DNA of 29,793 bases from JAJZJT01 sp964610905 (GCA_964610905.1 CAZSYT010000032.1:1-29793), one strand, 5' to 3'; positions 1 through 8,348 are shown, counted from the stretch's first letter. A program made the numbers and translations. The notes: generated by a model from the letters alone, not told the origin.

Positions 1-1168
1 GCTGGATCTCCGCCGTGCCGCCCCAGATCGTCTCGGAGCGGGAGAAGAAGAACGACGCCTGCAGGTCGCTGACCGGGTAGTCGCTCCTCCCGCGCTGGAC
101 GCGCGAGTCGCCCTCGTCGGTGATCTCCCCGGTGAGGACCTGGCCGTCGAGACCGAGGATGTCGAGGGCGAGCTCCATGGTTTCCCGGTGGTACTCGGAC
201 CAGAACATCTTGTTGCAGGCTCCGAGGGCCGCCATGTGGTGTGTCCCGTTGAGCGCGTCGGTGAGCGACCGGTAGCCGTTGATCTCCATGATCTTCACCT
301 TCGACCAGGCACGGGCGAGCCGCTGGCGGACGAGGGGGTCCTGCGTGCGCCCGTTGGACCGGGCGGCGGCGACGACCTCGTCGAGCTCGCGCAGGAAGCG
401 CCGGTGCCCCGTCGTCGACGAGGAGCCCCGCTCGAAGCCGAGCGTCGTCATGGCCACCTTCCAGCCGTTGTTCACGCCTCCGACCACGTTAGCTGCGGGA
501 CAGCGGGCGTTGGTGAAGAAGACCTCGTTGAAGTCGGCGCTGCCGTCGACCTGGGGGATTGGCCGGACCTCGACACCGGGCTGCTTCATGGGCACGAGCA
601 GGTAGGAGATCCCGGCGTGCTTGGGAGCGTCGGGGTCGGTCCGGGCGAGCAGGAAGATGTAGTCGGCGAACTGAGCCTGGGTCGTCCAGACCTTCTGGCC
701 GTTGACGACCCACTCGTCGCCGTCGAGCTCGGCTCGGGTCTTGAGCGACGCGAGGTCGCTGCCCGCCTCGGGCTCGGAGAAGCCCTGGCACCAGGCGATG
801 GTCCCGTTGAGGATGCCCGGGATGAACTGCTGCTTCTGCTCCTCGGTGCCCCACTGGAGGATCGTCGGGCCGACGAGCGTGTCGCCGAAGAAGTCGGCCC
901 GCAGCGGTGCCTCGGCCCGGGCGAACTCCTCGTTCAGGACGACGGACTCCATCAGCGAGAGCCCCTTGCCGCCGTACTCCTGCGGCCACGAGGCACAGAT
1001 CCAGCCGCCCTCGAAGAGCTTCTTCGTCCACTCGTGGTTGAAGGCTCGACGCTCGTCGCGGGTCATCGAGAGGTCCGGCGTGCCCCATCCCTCGGGAAGG
1101 TTGGCCTCGAGCCAGCTGCGGATCTCGGTGCGGAACGACTCGGCCTCGGGGGGATACGTCAGGTCCAT
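1..1168 (-). CDS. acyl-CoA dehydrogenase (FadE-type), C-terminus cut by window edge
   Basis: Flavoprotein expected to oxidise an acyl-CoA to the 2,3-enoyl-CoA and pass electrons to ETF. About 389 residues are visible from the ATG. The FAD/substrate signature WCQGFSEPEAGSDLASLKTR lies near residue 130, followed by the beta-domain segment VVNGQKVWTT. The last readable residues, IWGGTAEIQ, are the C-terminal helix motif of the family, so only a short tail is missing. The usual short/medium-chain motif is YEGT with a catalytic Glu at the second position. Here that position is Gly, as in branches whose base lies elsewhere, so chain length and substrate cannot be assigned. The start is supported by TAATGT ending 7 nt upstream (a leaderless-type start). 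The downstream partner lies outside the window. The family is certain; the substrate is unknown. Confidence 0.95.
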   Translation of the reverse strand, partial: MDLTYPPEAESFRTEIRSWLEANLPEGWGTPDLSMTRDERRAFNHEWTKKLFEGGWICASWPQEYGGKGLSLMESVVLNEEFARAEAPLRADFFGDTLVGPTILQWGTEEQKQQFIPGILNGTIAWCQGFSEPEAGSDLASLKTRAELDGDEWVVNGQKVWTTQAQFADYIFLLARTDPDAPKHAGISYLLVPMKQPGVEVRPIPQVDGSADFNEVFFTNARCPAANVVGGVNNGWKVAMTTLGFERGSSSTTGHRRFLRELDEVVAAARSNGRTQDPLVRQRLARAWSKVKIMEINGYRSLTDALNGTHHMAALGACNKMFWSEYHRETMELALDILGLDGQVLTGEITDEGDSRVQRGRSDYPVSDLQASFFFSRSETIWGGTAEIQ

Positions 1169-1175
1169 GCGACCG

Positions 1176-1181
1176 ACATTA
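1176..1181 (-). promoter_or_regulatory. -10 box TAATGT for the acyl-CoA dehydrogenase
   Basis: On the minus strand TAATGT is followed by 7 nt and then the ATG. No Shine-Dalgarno lies between them, so the transcript probably starts at or next to the start codon. No clear -35 is seen. Confidence 0.5.
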
Positions 1182-1229
1182 CCGACCGGCACCCACCCCG
1201 GCGACACAGGCGTCGCTCACGAGAGGGCC

Positions 1230-1349
1230 GGCACGGGCCTGCCCGGGGCGGCACGGACCTGCATGGGTCGGCACGGGCCTGCCCGGGGCGGCACGGACCT
1301 GCATGGGTCGGCACGGACCTGCCCGGGCCGGCACGGACCTGCCCGGGTG
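1230..1349. repeat. 20-bp minisatellite, six tandem units
   Basis: Six head-to-tail 20-bp units share the core GGCACGG(G/A)CCTGC, followed by either CCGGGGC-type or ATGGGTC-type ends, with the two types partly alternating. They fill the gap between the start of the acyl-CoA dehydrogenase and the end of the NRAMP-related gene, which is transcribed toward it. No gene is apparent between 1169 and 1465: reading frames are open there only because of base composition. The array could fold on itself and act as a terminator, or be a neutral minisatellite. Confidence 0.85.
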
Positions 1350-1465
1350 GTGGCAGCCGGCAGCCGGTCGCCGGACGGGGACGGGGCGGCCGCCACCACG
1401 GGTCGCCACCGCGGGAGGAGGGCTCGGTCCGGTCCGGGCAGGACGGGCAGGGTCGGACGCCGGGC

Positions 1466-3163
1466 TCAACCGCCGCCGAGCTGGACGGCCTTGACGACGA
1501 GGAGGACCATCGAGAGCACGAGGTAGGCACGTAGCGCCAGGATGCCGAGCCGGAGCCCCGGCGACCAGGTCACCGGCTTGAGCAGCGTCAGCGGGGGCAT
1601 GCGCCACGAGAGCTTGTCGGCCCGGCTGACCGGCGGCGGAGCGGGCGCCCGGGCCCGGGCGCCCCGCCGGGTCGCCGCCTCGAGGCCGACGAGGACCGCG
1701 ACCCCTCCGACGACGAGGGCACCGGCCAGCCACGCGACGACGGCGGTCACGTCGACGCTCGGGAAGAGCGTGGTGACCATGAGCGTGCCCGAGAGCACGA
1801 GCAGCACTCCCACGATGAGGACGGCGAGGACGTTGAGCCAGCGCGGGTTGACCCACGGCCCGAGCACCTCGCGGTCGTTGCACAGCAGGAGGAGGAAGAC
1901 GCTCGCCGAGGGGAGCAGCAGGCCGGCAAGCGCCTGGACGCTGGTCGTGATCAGGCCGAGCGGGGCGCGGGGGATGAGGACGACGCCCGCGGCGACGACG
2001 ACCATCGCCGCGTAGGAGAGGTAAAAGGGCCGCGCCTCGCGGAACCCGCGGTGGAGCGAGTGGCGAATGCCGAAGACGTCGCCGAAGGCGTAGCTCGTCG
2101 ACAAGGTGACGGCAGCGGCACCGAGCACGCTGGCGTCGAAGAGGACGATTGCGAAGATCGCCCCGAGCCCACCGCTCCGCTGGGCCAGCAGGTGAGCGAC
2201 CCCGTCCGCGTTGGTGAAGCGACCGAAGGCGTGCGTGCCCCTCGCCGCGTAGTCGGCGGCCACGACCAGCGCGGCGGCGCCGGCCACCACCACGAGAGAG
2301 CCGATGACGGTGTCGGCGCGCTCGTAGCTGATGAACCGGGGGGTGATGCGCTTGTCGACGATGTTCGACTGCTGGAAGAAGAGCTGCCACGGAGCGACCG
2401 TCGTGCCGACGATGGCGATGATCAGCAGCACGGCGGCCGAGCTCACGCCCCCGTGGACGGAGGGAACGACGAAGTTGCGGGCGATGGTCCCCCAGCGAGG
2501 GTGCGAGAGGAAGAACAGCGGCACTTGGAGCGCGCCGACGGCGATGAAGACGAACATGGCGCGCTCCCACCGTCGGAAGCTCCCCGAGGCGGTGATCGCC
2601 ACGAGCGCGACGGCGGCGACGGGCACGGCGACGAACGGCGTGATGCCGGCGAACGAGGCGGCGAGCGAGATCCCGATGAACTCGGTGACGATCGTGAGGA
2701 AGTTCAAGAGGAAGAGGTCGCCGACGCTGAACCAGCCCCACCCGCGACCGAAGCGCTCGTTGATCAGGCGGGCGTGGCCGACGCCGGTCACGGCGCCGAG
2801 CCGCACGACCATCTCCTGGTTGACGATGAGGACCGGGATCAGCAGCAGGAGGGTCCACAGGAGGCTCGTGTGGTAGTTCTGACCCGCCTGGGCGTACGTC
2901 GAGACCCCCCCGGCGTCGTTGTCGCCGACCATCACGATGATCCCCGGTCCCACGATGGCGGCCAGGGTGACCAGGCGCTGCCTCCACGTGTGCCGCTCTC
3001 CGACGTCCCCGACGGCGATCCGGCCGAGCGCGCCTTCGATGTCGCCGAGGTGGGCGTCGTCGAGCACGGCGGGCGGGCGGGCGCGCGGGTCCGACAGCTC
3101 CGGCCGCGCCGGGCCGGCTTCGCTGGGCTCGCCGGGAAGCTCGTCGGCCGGACGCTCGGCCAC
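1466..3163 (-). CDS. NRAMP (SLC11)-related divalent metal transporter with substituted metal site
   Basis: Integral membrane protein of 565 residues with about 60 soluble N-terminal residues, then about 11-12 hydrophobic segments. The first helix begins GPGIIVMVGDNDAGG (72-86). Aligned by spacing to the family's GP-x(9)-DPGN, DPGN becomes D83-A84-G85-G86, keeping the Asp and losing the Asn. The sixth-helix MPH motif is A257-P258-W259, so the metal-binding Met and the following His are both replaced. From memory, loss of Met and a Trp in place of His mark the NRAMP-related magnesium transporters (NRMT) rather than the Mn/Fe carriers. The GTG start lies 3 nt after the stop of the PRC/MgtE_N/CBS gene, implying co-transcription and translational coupling. 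Mg2+ or Mn2+ uptake is inferred; the fold is confident. Confidence 0.9.
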   Translation of the reverse strand: MAERPADELPGEPSEAGPARPELSDPRARPPAVLDDAHLGDIEGALGRIAVGDVGERHTWRQRLVTLAAIVGPGIIVMVGDNDAGGVSTYAQAGQNYHTSLLWTLLLLIPVLIVNQEMVVRLGAVTGVGHARLINERFGRGWGWFSVGDLFLLNFLTIVTEFIGISLAASFAGITPFVAVPVAAVALVAITASGSFRRWERAMFVFIAVGALQVPLFFLSHPRWGTIARNFVVPSVHGGVSSAAVLLIIAIVGTTVAPWQLFFQQSNIVDKRITPRFISYERADTVIGSLVVVAGAAALVVAADYAARGTHAFGRFTNADGVAHLLAQRSGGLGAIFAIVLFDASVLGAAAVTLSTSYAFGDVFGIRHSLHRGFREARPFYLSYAAMVVVAAGVVLIPRAPLGLITTSVQALAGLLLPSASVFLLLLCNDREVLGPWVNPRWLNVLAVLIVGVLLVLSGTLMVTTLFPSVDVTAVVAWLAGALVVGGVAVLVGLEAATRRGARARAPAPPPVSRADKLSWRMPPLTLLKPVTWSPGLRLGILALRAYLVLSMVLLVVKAVQLGGG

Positions 3164-3166
3164 CCG

Positions 3167-4444
3167 CTAGCTCGCCGGGGCCGATCCGGCGGCGTGCGCG
3201 TCGCTGCCCTCGGGACCCTCGGGGTGCGGAGGCGGTTCCCGTCGGCGCCAGTCGTCGGGGATGGTCGCCTCGAGGATGTCGTCGACGGTGATCACCCCGA
3301 TCAGCCGGTTGTCGTCGTCGACGACCGGAACGGTCATGAGGTTGTAGTCGGCCATCAGCAGCGCCACGTCGACGACGTCGGCGTCGGGGCCGACGCGCAC
3401 CGGGTCGGGGTCGGCGACCTCGCCGAGCGGGCGGTCGCCGGGCGCCTGGAGGAGCCCGACGACGGTCACCGTGCCGAGGAGCCTTCGCACCTCGTCGACG
3501 ACGTGCATGGTGAGGAGCGCCTCGGGCTGGACCCGGTCCGCGTCCCGGATCCGACGTACGGCGGCCTCCACCGTCTCGCCCGTGGACGCGGTGAGGAACT
3601 CGACGCCCATGATGCCGCCGGCGCTGGCGGCGTTGAAGCCGAGCAGTGTCAGGATCCGGGCCCGGACGGGCAGGGGCAGGGCGTCGAGCACCGCCTGTCG
3701 CCGGCCCTGGGGAAGGTCGGCGAGGGCGTCCGCCGCGTCGTCGGCTCGCATGTGGGCGAGCACCTCGGCCACCTCGGCGTCGCTCTTGTCCCCGAAGAGC
3801 CGTGCCGCGAGGTCCGGGTCGAGCTCCTCGAAGACGTCCGCCTCGAGCTCGGGGTCGGCGTGGACGACGTCGAGGATCTCCTCGCCCTCCTGGCGTGACG
3901 CGTCCTCGATGAGGTCGGCGATCTGCGCCGGCTTCAGGCGGCGGACGCGCCCGAACGGGGCTCGGGCCAGTGCGCTCGGTGTGTGGCCGACCAGGGGCTC
4001 GAACGCCTTCCAGTCGCGGCACGGGTGCCCTCCGGAGGTACGGACGAGCCCGAAGAACCGGGCTGGCCTCCGGGTGTCGAGGCACGCGACGACCCACCCT
4101 TCCTCGCTGGGCCGGACCTCGATGTCCCAGGCCCGGACCAGCTCGGCGTCGGCCACGTCGATGAGGCGGTGGCCGAGGATGTCCTCGCGCAGGAGCACCT
4201 CGCCGTCACGACGCTCGAAGCTGCGGAGGTCGACCCTCGCCCGCGGCAGGACCATCTTGCCGGTGCGGAGCTCCGCGACCTCGCCGATGGGGATGAAGAC
4301 GCGACGCTTCCCGACACGGGCCACCAGGCCGGTGACGAGCGGGTAGTCACCGCCTCGGAGGCGGACGATCAGGTCGTCGACCTTGCCCACGTCCTCGCCC
4401 GAGGACGAGAGCAACGGGCATCCCAGCAGCCCGGCCAGGTGCAT
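3167..4444 (-). CDS. PRC-barrel / MgtE N-domain / CBS-pair protein without a channel domain
   Basis: Soluble 425-residue protein. Residues 1-135 look like two PRC-barrel-type beta modules (LLGCPLLSSSGEDVGKVDDL, then a second copy around DILGHRLIDVADAELV). Residues about 155-275 match the MgtE N-terminal superhelical domain (LFGDKSDAEVAEVLAHM and GRRQAVLDALP). Residues about 280-395 form a CBS pair (LMADYNLMTVPVVDDDNRL). In MgtE the N and CBS domains sense Mg2+ and gate the channel; here no transmembrane helices follow. The gene that follows, 3 nt on, supplies an NRAMP-related transporter instead. I infer that this is its cytoplasmic Mg2+-sensing partner. The ATG follows TAGGGT by 6 nt, consistent with a leaderless start. 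Confidence 0.9.
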   Translation of the reverse strand: MHLAGLLGCPLLSSSGEDVGKVDDLIVRLRGGDYPLVTGLVARVGKRRVFIPIGEVAELRTGKMVLPRARVDLRSFERRDGEVLLREDILGHRLIDVADAELVRAWDIEVRPSEEGWVVACLDTRRPARFFGLVRTSGGHPCRDWKAFEPLVGHTPSALARAPFGRVRRLKPAQIADLIEDASRQEGEEILDVVHADPELEADVFEELDPDLAARLFGDKSDAEVAEVLAHMRADDAADALADLPQGRRQAVLDALPLPVRARILTLLGFNAASAGGIMGVEFLTASTGETVEAAVRRIRDADRVQPEALLTMHVVDEVRRLLGTVTVVGLLQAPGDRPLGEVADPDPVRVGPDADVVDVALLMADYNLMTVPVVDDDNRLIGVITVDDILEATIPDDWRRREPPPHPEGPEGSDAHAAGSAPAS

Positions 4445-4995
4445 GCGCGTACCCTACAACGGGCCGACTTCCGCGAGGGGGTGAACGCCTCTCGACGCGA
4501 AAGTGACGCGCGCCGGCCGAAGGCGACCTCCGCGGCGGCGCCCGCGCCCGCCGGCGCGGCGACGACCAACAGGACGCCCGAGTTGGTGACCGCGCCCGCC
4601 GTCGTGGTACCGGTACGACGGGGTCGCCCTTGCCGAGGCCGGCGACGCCACCGTGCGGGACCGTCCCGGTCGGGGCAAGTGGGGTGGCGGAGCGGGGCGC
4701 GGAGCCGGTCCTCGCAGTCGGGCGGCAGCGGCGCTCTGCGGCTCACGAGGCGTCCGGCACGTGCGCCGTGGCGCAGCTCCACCGTCGTGCCTCGGCCACG
4801 GGGATGCGGAATGTTACCTGGGCGCGCGCGGCCTCGCAACGTGCTGCCCGTCTGGGACCGGACCGCCGGTGACCCGGCGGCGACCGCCTCGCGGACCGTG
4901 GCCCTGTCGCCGGTCGCGCGCTTGCCACGGTTTGCGCGAGCAGGCCCTGGCGGGGGAGGCTTGCGGCCTTATGCATGCGTCGTCAAGGGGAAGCG
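4445..4995. other. 551-bp divergent intergenic region with a 23-bp inverted repeat
   Basis: This region lies between the start of the metal-transport operon (minus) and the glycosyltransferase cassette (plus). No frame gives a protein I recognise; the open frames are low-complexity Arg/Ala/Pro products of GC-rich sequence. The clearest structure is at 4599-4621: perfect 7-bp arms CCGTCGT and ACGACGG around 9 nt that include GGTACCGG, with the 10-bp palindrome GTACCGGTAC inside (4607-4616). It could be an operator for a dimeric regulator or a small hairpin. A comparatively AT-rich patch, GGAATGTTACCT, lies near 4807. Confidence 0.5.
4451..4456 (-). promoter_or_regulatory. -10 box TAGGGT for the metal-transport operon
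   Basis: TAGGGT on the minus strand ends 6 nt before the ATG of the PRC/MgtE_N/CBS gene. Spacing fits a leaderless transcript. No convincing -35 is seen. Confidence 0.45.
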
Positions 4996-6417
4996 ATGCT
5001 TGAGCTCGGCGGGTTGCGCAGGAGAACACAGCGACCGGCCCTGCACGACGTCCCCGAACGTGTCGCTCCGCGGCCGCCCGAGCCGGGTGGCATGCGGGTG
5101 GCGTTCCTCGTCTACCGGGGGAACCCTCGGTGCGGCGGCCAGGGCGTCTACACGCGGCACCTGACCCGCGAGCTCGTCGGCCTCGGCCACTCGGTCGAGG
5201 TCTTCGCCGGTCAACCGTGGCCCGAGCTCGACGACGGGGTCGGGTTCACCCCGGTGCCGAGCCTCGACCTCTATCGCGACCCCGACCCGTTCCGGGTCCC
5301 GTCGCTCGCCGACTTCCGGGACGCCCCGTGGCCCTCCGTCGCGGCGCTCGAGTTCGGCGTCATGTGCACGGCGGGCTTTCCCGAGCCGTGGACGTTCAGC
5401 CTCCGCGCCCGTCGGGTGCTGGCCGCGCGTCGGGGCGACTTCGACGTCGTCCACGACAACCAGTGCCTCGGCAGCGGCATCCTCGGCATGATCGAGGACG
5501 GCTGGCCGGTGCTGACGACGCTCCACCACCCCATCACCGTCGACCGGCAGCTCGCGCTCGCCCACACCACGAACCCGTGGCAGGGCTTCACGACACGGCG
5601 CTGGTTCGGTTTCCTGCGCATGCAGGTCCGGGTGGCACGCTCCCTCCCGCGGGTGGTCACCGTGTCCGAGTCGTCGCGCTCGGACATCGCCGACCAGATG
5701 CAGGTGGCCCCCGAGCGGATGACGGTCGTCCCGGTCGGGGTGGACCACACGGTCTTCCGGCCCCGGGCGGACGTCCGACCGGTCCCCGGGCGGATCATGG
5801 TGACGTCGTCGTCGGACGTCCCCATGAAGGGCCTCGTCCCGCTCCTCGAGGCCGTCGCGAAGCTCCGGACCGAGCGCGACGTCGAGCTGATGGTGGTGGG
5901 CAACCCACGACCCGACGGGCGGGTCGCCCGGGCCATCGACCGCCTGGGGCTGGCACCGTCCGTACGCTGCGTCACGGGTATCTCCGACGACGAGCTGGCC
6001 CGCTACTACGGCGAGGCCCAGGTCGCCGTCGTCCCCTCCCTCTACGAGGGCTTCTCGCTGCCGGCGATCGAGGCCATGGCCTGCGGGGTCGCCCTGGTCG
6101 CCACCACGGGTGGCGCCCTGCCCGAGGTGGTGGGCACCGACGGCGAGACGGGTCTGCTGGTCCCGCCCGACGACCCCGGCTCCCTGGCGACGGCCATCGG
6201 GCGCCTCCTCGACGACGAGGCGCTGCGGTCACGCCTCGGGCGCGCCGGCCGGGAGCGGGTGCTCGGGCGCTTCACCTGGCAGGTGACGGCAGCGGGGACC
6301 GCCTCCGAGTACCGAGCTCTGCTCTCCCACAGGGGCCGCTCCGGAGGGTGCGGCGCCTCCGACGAGGCCGAGGGAGGCGAGCAGCCGCTCACGCCGGGGG
6401 GGGCCGTGCCGTGCTGA
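4996..6417 (+). CDS. GT-B glycosyltransferase, family 4 type
   Basis: Cytoplasmic retaining glycosyltransferase of 473 residues, presumably using a nucleotide sugar. The N-domain begins MRVAFLVYRGNPRCGGQGVY with the glycine-rich loop before the first helix. The C-domain has the hinge GVDHTVFRP and the family motif YEGFSLPAIEAMACG with the E351/E359 pair (E-x7-E), followed by the GLLVPPDD segment. The ATG is chosen because AAGGGGA lies 4 nt upstream. An in-frame ATG 21 nt earlier overlaps a possible -10 (TATGCA), and one 96 nt later would start directly at the first beta-strand. The 3' end overlaps the methyltransferase by 7 nt, so the product probably acts with that gene and the barrel enzyme. 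Acceptor and sugar are unknown. Confidence 0.92.
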   Translation: MLELGGLRRRTQRPALHDVPERVAPRPPEPGGMRVAFLVYRGNPRCGGQGVYTRHLTRELVGLGHSVEVFAGQPWPELDDGVGFTPVPSLDLYRDPDPFRVPSLADFRDAPWPSVAALEFGVMCTAGFPEPWTFSLRARRVLAARRGDFDVVHDNQCLGSGILGMIEDGWPVLTTLHHPITVDRQLALAHTTNPWQGFTTRRWFGFLRMQVRVARSLPRVVTVSESSRSDIADQMQVAPERMTVVPVGVDHTVFRPRADVRPVPGRIMVTSSSDVPMKGLVPLLEAVAKLRTERDVELMVVGNPRPDGRVARAIDRLGLAPSVRCVTGISDDELARYYGEAQVAVVPSLYEGFSLPAIEAMACGVALVATTGGALPEVVGTDGETGLLVPPDDPGSLATAIGRLLDDEALRSRLGRAGRERVLGRFTWQVTAAGTASEYRALLSHRGRSGGCGASDEAEGGEQPLTPGGAVPC

Positions 6418-7220
6418 CCGTCGACTACCGGCGCCTCGGGGTGCGGCCCGGCGACCGGCTCCTCGACCTCGGCTGCGGCTTCGGCCGCCACGCCTACCAG
6501 GCAGCTCGGCTCGGTGCCGAGGTCGTCGCCTTCGACGCTGGAGGCGACGAGGTCCGGGGGGTGCTCGCCACGTTCGCGGCGATGGCGGTTGCCGGGGAGA
6601 TCGACCCCGCTCGCCACCGCGTGGGGGTGGTCCAGGGCGACGCCCTTGCACTGCCGTTCGCAGACGCCACCTTCGACCGCATCATCGCCTCGGAGGTGCT
6701 CGAGCACATCCCCGACGACGAGCAGGCCATGGCCGAGCTCGCCAGGGTCCTCCGCCCCGGGGGGACGATGGCGGTCACGGTCCCTCGAACCGGTCCCGAG
6801 CTGGTCAACTGGGTGCTGTCGGACGAGTACCACGACGTGCCCGGCGGGCACGTGCGGATCTACCGCCGAGGCCAGCTGGTGCGCCGGCTCGAGCGAGCCG
6901 GCCTCGAGACCACCGGCCACCACCACGCCCACGGCCTCCACTCGCCCTACTGGTGGCTCCGCTGCCTGGTGGGGCCGACCAACGACCGGCACCCGCTCGT
7001 CGCCGCCTACCACCGGCTGCTGGTGTGGGACATCACGGAGGCGCCCCGCTTGACCCGTGGGGCCGACCGCCTCCTCAACCCGCTGGTGGGAAAGAGCCTC
7101 GTCGTGTACACGACCAAGCGAAGCGGTGCGGCCGAAGACTGGCGGACGCCTACGGCCGGGTGGCGGGCGGCAGCCGGGCACGAGGGGCGCGACCTGGCCG
7201 GGGTGGGCGGCCACCCGTGA
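6411..7220 (+). CDS. class I SAM-dependent methyltransferase
   Basis: Predicted 269-residue Rossmann-fold methyltransferase. Motif I is LLDLGCGFGRH (17-27), with an acidic residue after strand 2 (VVAFDAG), motif II around GDALALPFADATFDRI and the post-motif EVLEHIPDDEQAMAELARVLRPGG. This is the Methyltransf_11/UbiE-like layout used for small molecules, lipids and sugars. The GTG start sits inside the last codons of the glycosyltransferase, giving a 7-nt overlap and suggesting translational coupling. The stop overlaps the next GTG by 4 nt. The C-terminal 100 residues (HGLHSPYWWLRCLVGPTNDR) carry conserved-looking aromatic positions that may bind the acceptor. The substrate is not deducible from sequence; it is likely the product of, or precursor for, the neighbouring glycosyltransferase. 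Confidence 0.9.
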   Translation: MLTVDYRRLGVRPGDRLLDLGCGFGRHAYQAARLGAEVVAFDAGGDEVRGVLATFAAMAVAGEIDPARHRVGVVQGDALALPFADATFDRIIASEVLEHIPDDEQAMAELARVLRPGGTMAVTVPRTGPELVNWVLSDEYHDVPGGHVRIYRRGQLVRRLERAGLETTGHHHAHGLHSPYWWLRCLVGPTNDRHPLVAAYHRLLVWDITEAPRLTRGADRLLNPLVGKSLVVYTTKRSGAAEDWRTPTAGWRAAAGHEGRDLAGVGGHP

Positions 7221-8320
7221 GCGACCTTCCCGACCTCCCCGGCGTCCTCCGGGCAGGCGAGGTGCTCGCCACGGCCGAGTCCATCGCTGCCGTCCAGCGT
7301 CCCGACGGCATGATCCCGTGGTTCCCCGGCGGTCACTGCGATCCCTGGAACCACGTCGAAGCGGCTATGGCCCTCACCGTGTGCGGGCTGGTCGCCGAGG
7401 CCGACCGCGCCTACCAGTGGCTGCTCGACACGCAGCTCCCCGACGGCAGCTGGTTCAACTACTACCTCGCGTCGGGCGTGAAGGACGCGCGGCTCGACAC
7501 GAACGTCTGTGCGTACCTGGCGACGGGCGCCTGGCACCGGTTCCTGTCGACCGGTGACCTCGGCGGGCTCGAATGGCTCTGGCCGGCGCTGTCGGCCGGC
7601 GTGGACTTCGTCCTGCGGTGGCAGCGCGCCGACGGCTCCATCTCGTGGTCGCTCGACCCGTCGGGTGTCGTCGAGCCGACGGCGCTGCTCACCGGCTCGT
7701 CGTCCATCTACCACAGCTTGCGATGTGCCGTCGCCTGCGCGGAGCAGCTCGGCCAGGAGCGTCCCGACTGGGAGCTGGCGGCGGGGCGGCTCGCGCACGT
7801 GATCGCCCGCCAGCCGCACTGCTTCGCCGGCAAAGACGAGTTCGCCATGGACTGGTACTACCCCGTGCTGTCCGGTGCGCTCGCCGGCGACGCCGCCCTC
7901 ACCCGGCTCGAGGAGGGGTGGTCGACCTTCGTGCTCGGCGGGCGGGGGGTGCGGTGCGTGTCGACGGGGGACTGGGTCACCGCAGCCGAGACGGCCGAGT
8001 GCGTGCTCGCTCTCGACGCCGTCGGCCAGCTCGACCGTGCCCGCGAGCTGCTCTCGGACGTCCAGGGGCTTCGTCGGCCGGACGGGACCTACTGGACGGG
8101 GATGGTCTACCCCGACGAGGCCACCTTCCCCCCGCTCGAGCGGTCCACGTACACGGCCGGCGCCGTCGTCCTCGCCGCCGACGCCTTGAGCGGGGCCACT
8201 CCCGCGTCGGGGCTGTTCCGAGGTGAAGGGCTGCCGACGGCCCTCGACCTCACGGAGCCAGCCCCCGGTGCCCGACGCGAGCCGCTGCTGCCGTCGCGGC
8301 ACGGCCCGACCCTGCCCTGA
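7217..8320 (+). CDS. prenyltransferase / squalene-cyclase-like alpha-barrel protein
   Basis: Protein of 367 residues built from repeated helical hairpins carrying D-G-x-(I/W) turns: DGMIPWFPGG, DGSWFNYYL, DGSISWSLDPSG and DGTYWTGMV. This pattern is typical of alpha/alpha barrel proteins related to terpenoid cyclases and protein prenyltransferases, and is often labelled simply 'prenyltransferase'. Acidic and aromatic clusters (WNHVEAAMAL, GKDEFAMDWYYPVLSG) may line the cavity. The canonical squalene-hopene DXDD motif is not seen, so cyclase chemistry is doubtful; a glycosidase-like (alpha/alpha)6 barrel acting on a sugar is the alternative. The GTG overlaps the methyltransferase stop (GTGA). 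It closes the three-gene cassette and is followed by a hairpin. Fold moderately sure, function unknown. Confidence 0.75.
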   Translation: MSDLPDLPGVLRAGEVLATAESIAAVQRPDGMIPWFPGGHCDPWNHVEAAMALTVCGLVAEADRAYQWLLDTQLPDGSWFNYYLASGVKDARLDTNVCAYLATGAWHRFLSTGDLGGLEWLWPALSAGVDFVLRWQRADGSISWSLDPSGVVEPTALLTGSSSIYHSLRCAVACAEQLGQERPDWELAAGRLAHVIARQPHCFAGKDEFAMDWYYPVLSGALAGDAALTRLEEGWSTFVLGGRGVRCVSTGDWVTAAETAECVLALDAVGQLDRARELLSDVQGLRRPDGTYWTGMVYPDEATFPPLERSTYTAGAVVLAADALSGATPASGLFRGEGLPTALDLTEPAPGARREPLLPSRHGPTLP

Positions 8321-8348
8321 ACGGGAACGCCGTGCTCCACGGCGCCGG

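Noticed and set aside
2051..3898. Plus-strand open frame of 615 residues rich in Asp/Glu/Val/Arg
   Set aside because: Composition is what antisense of GC-rich membrane and CBS genes produces; no domain is recognisable.
1179..4097. A 972-residue open frame antisense/out of frame over the metal-transport genes
   Set aside because: Product is Arg/Pro/Ala low-complexity and overlaps two genes with clear domain matches; long frames are expected at this GC.
4630..4872. Small plus-strand open frame in the 4445-4995 intergenic region
   Set aside because: No ribosome site or promoter box, biased composition, and all frames are open there by GC content alone.
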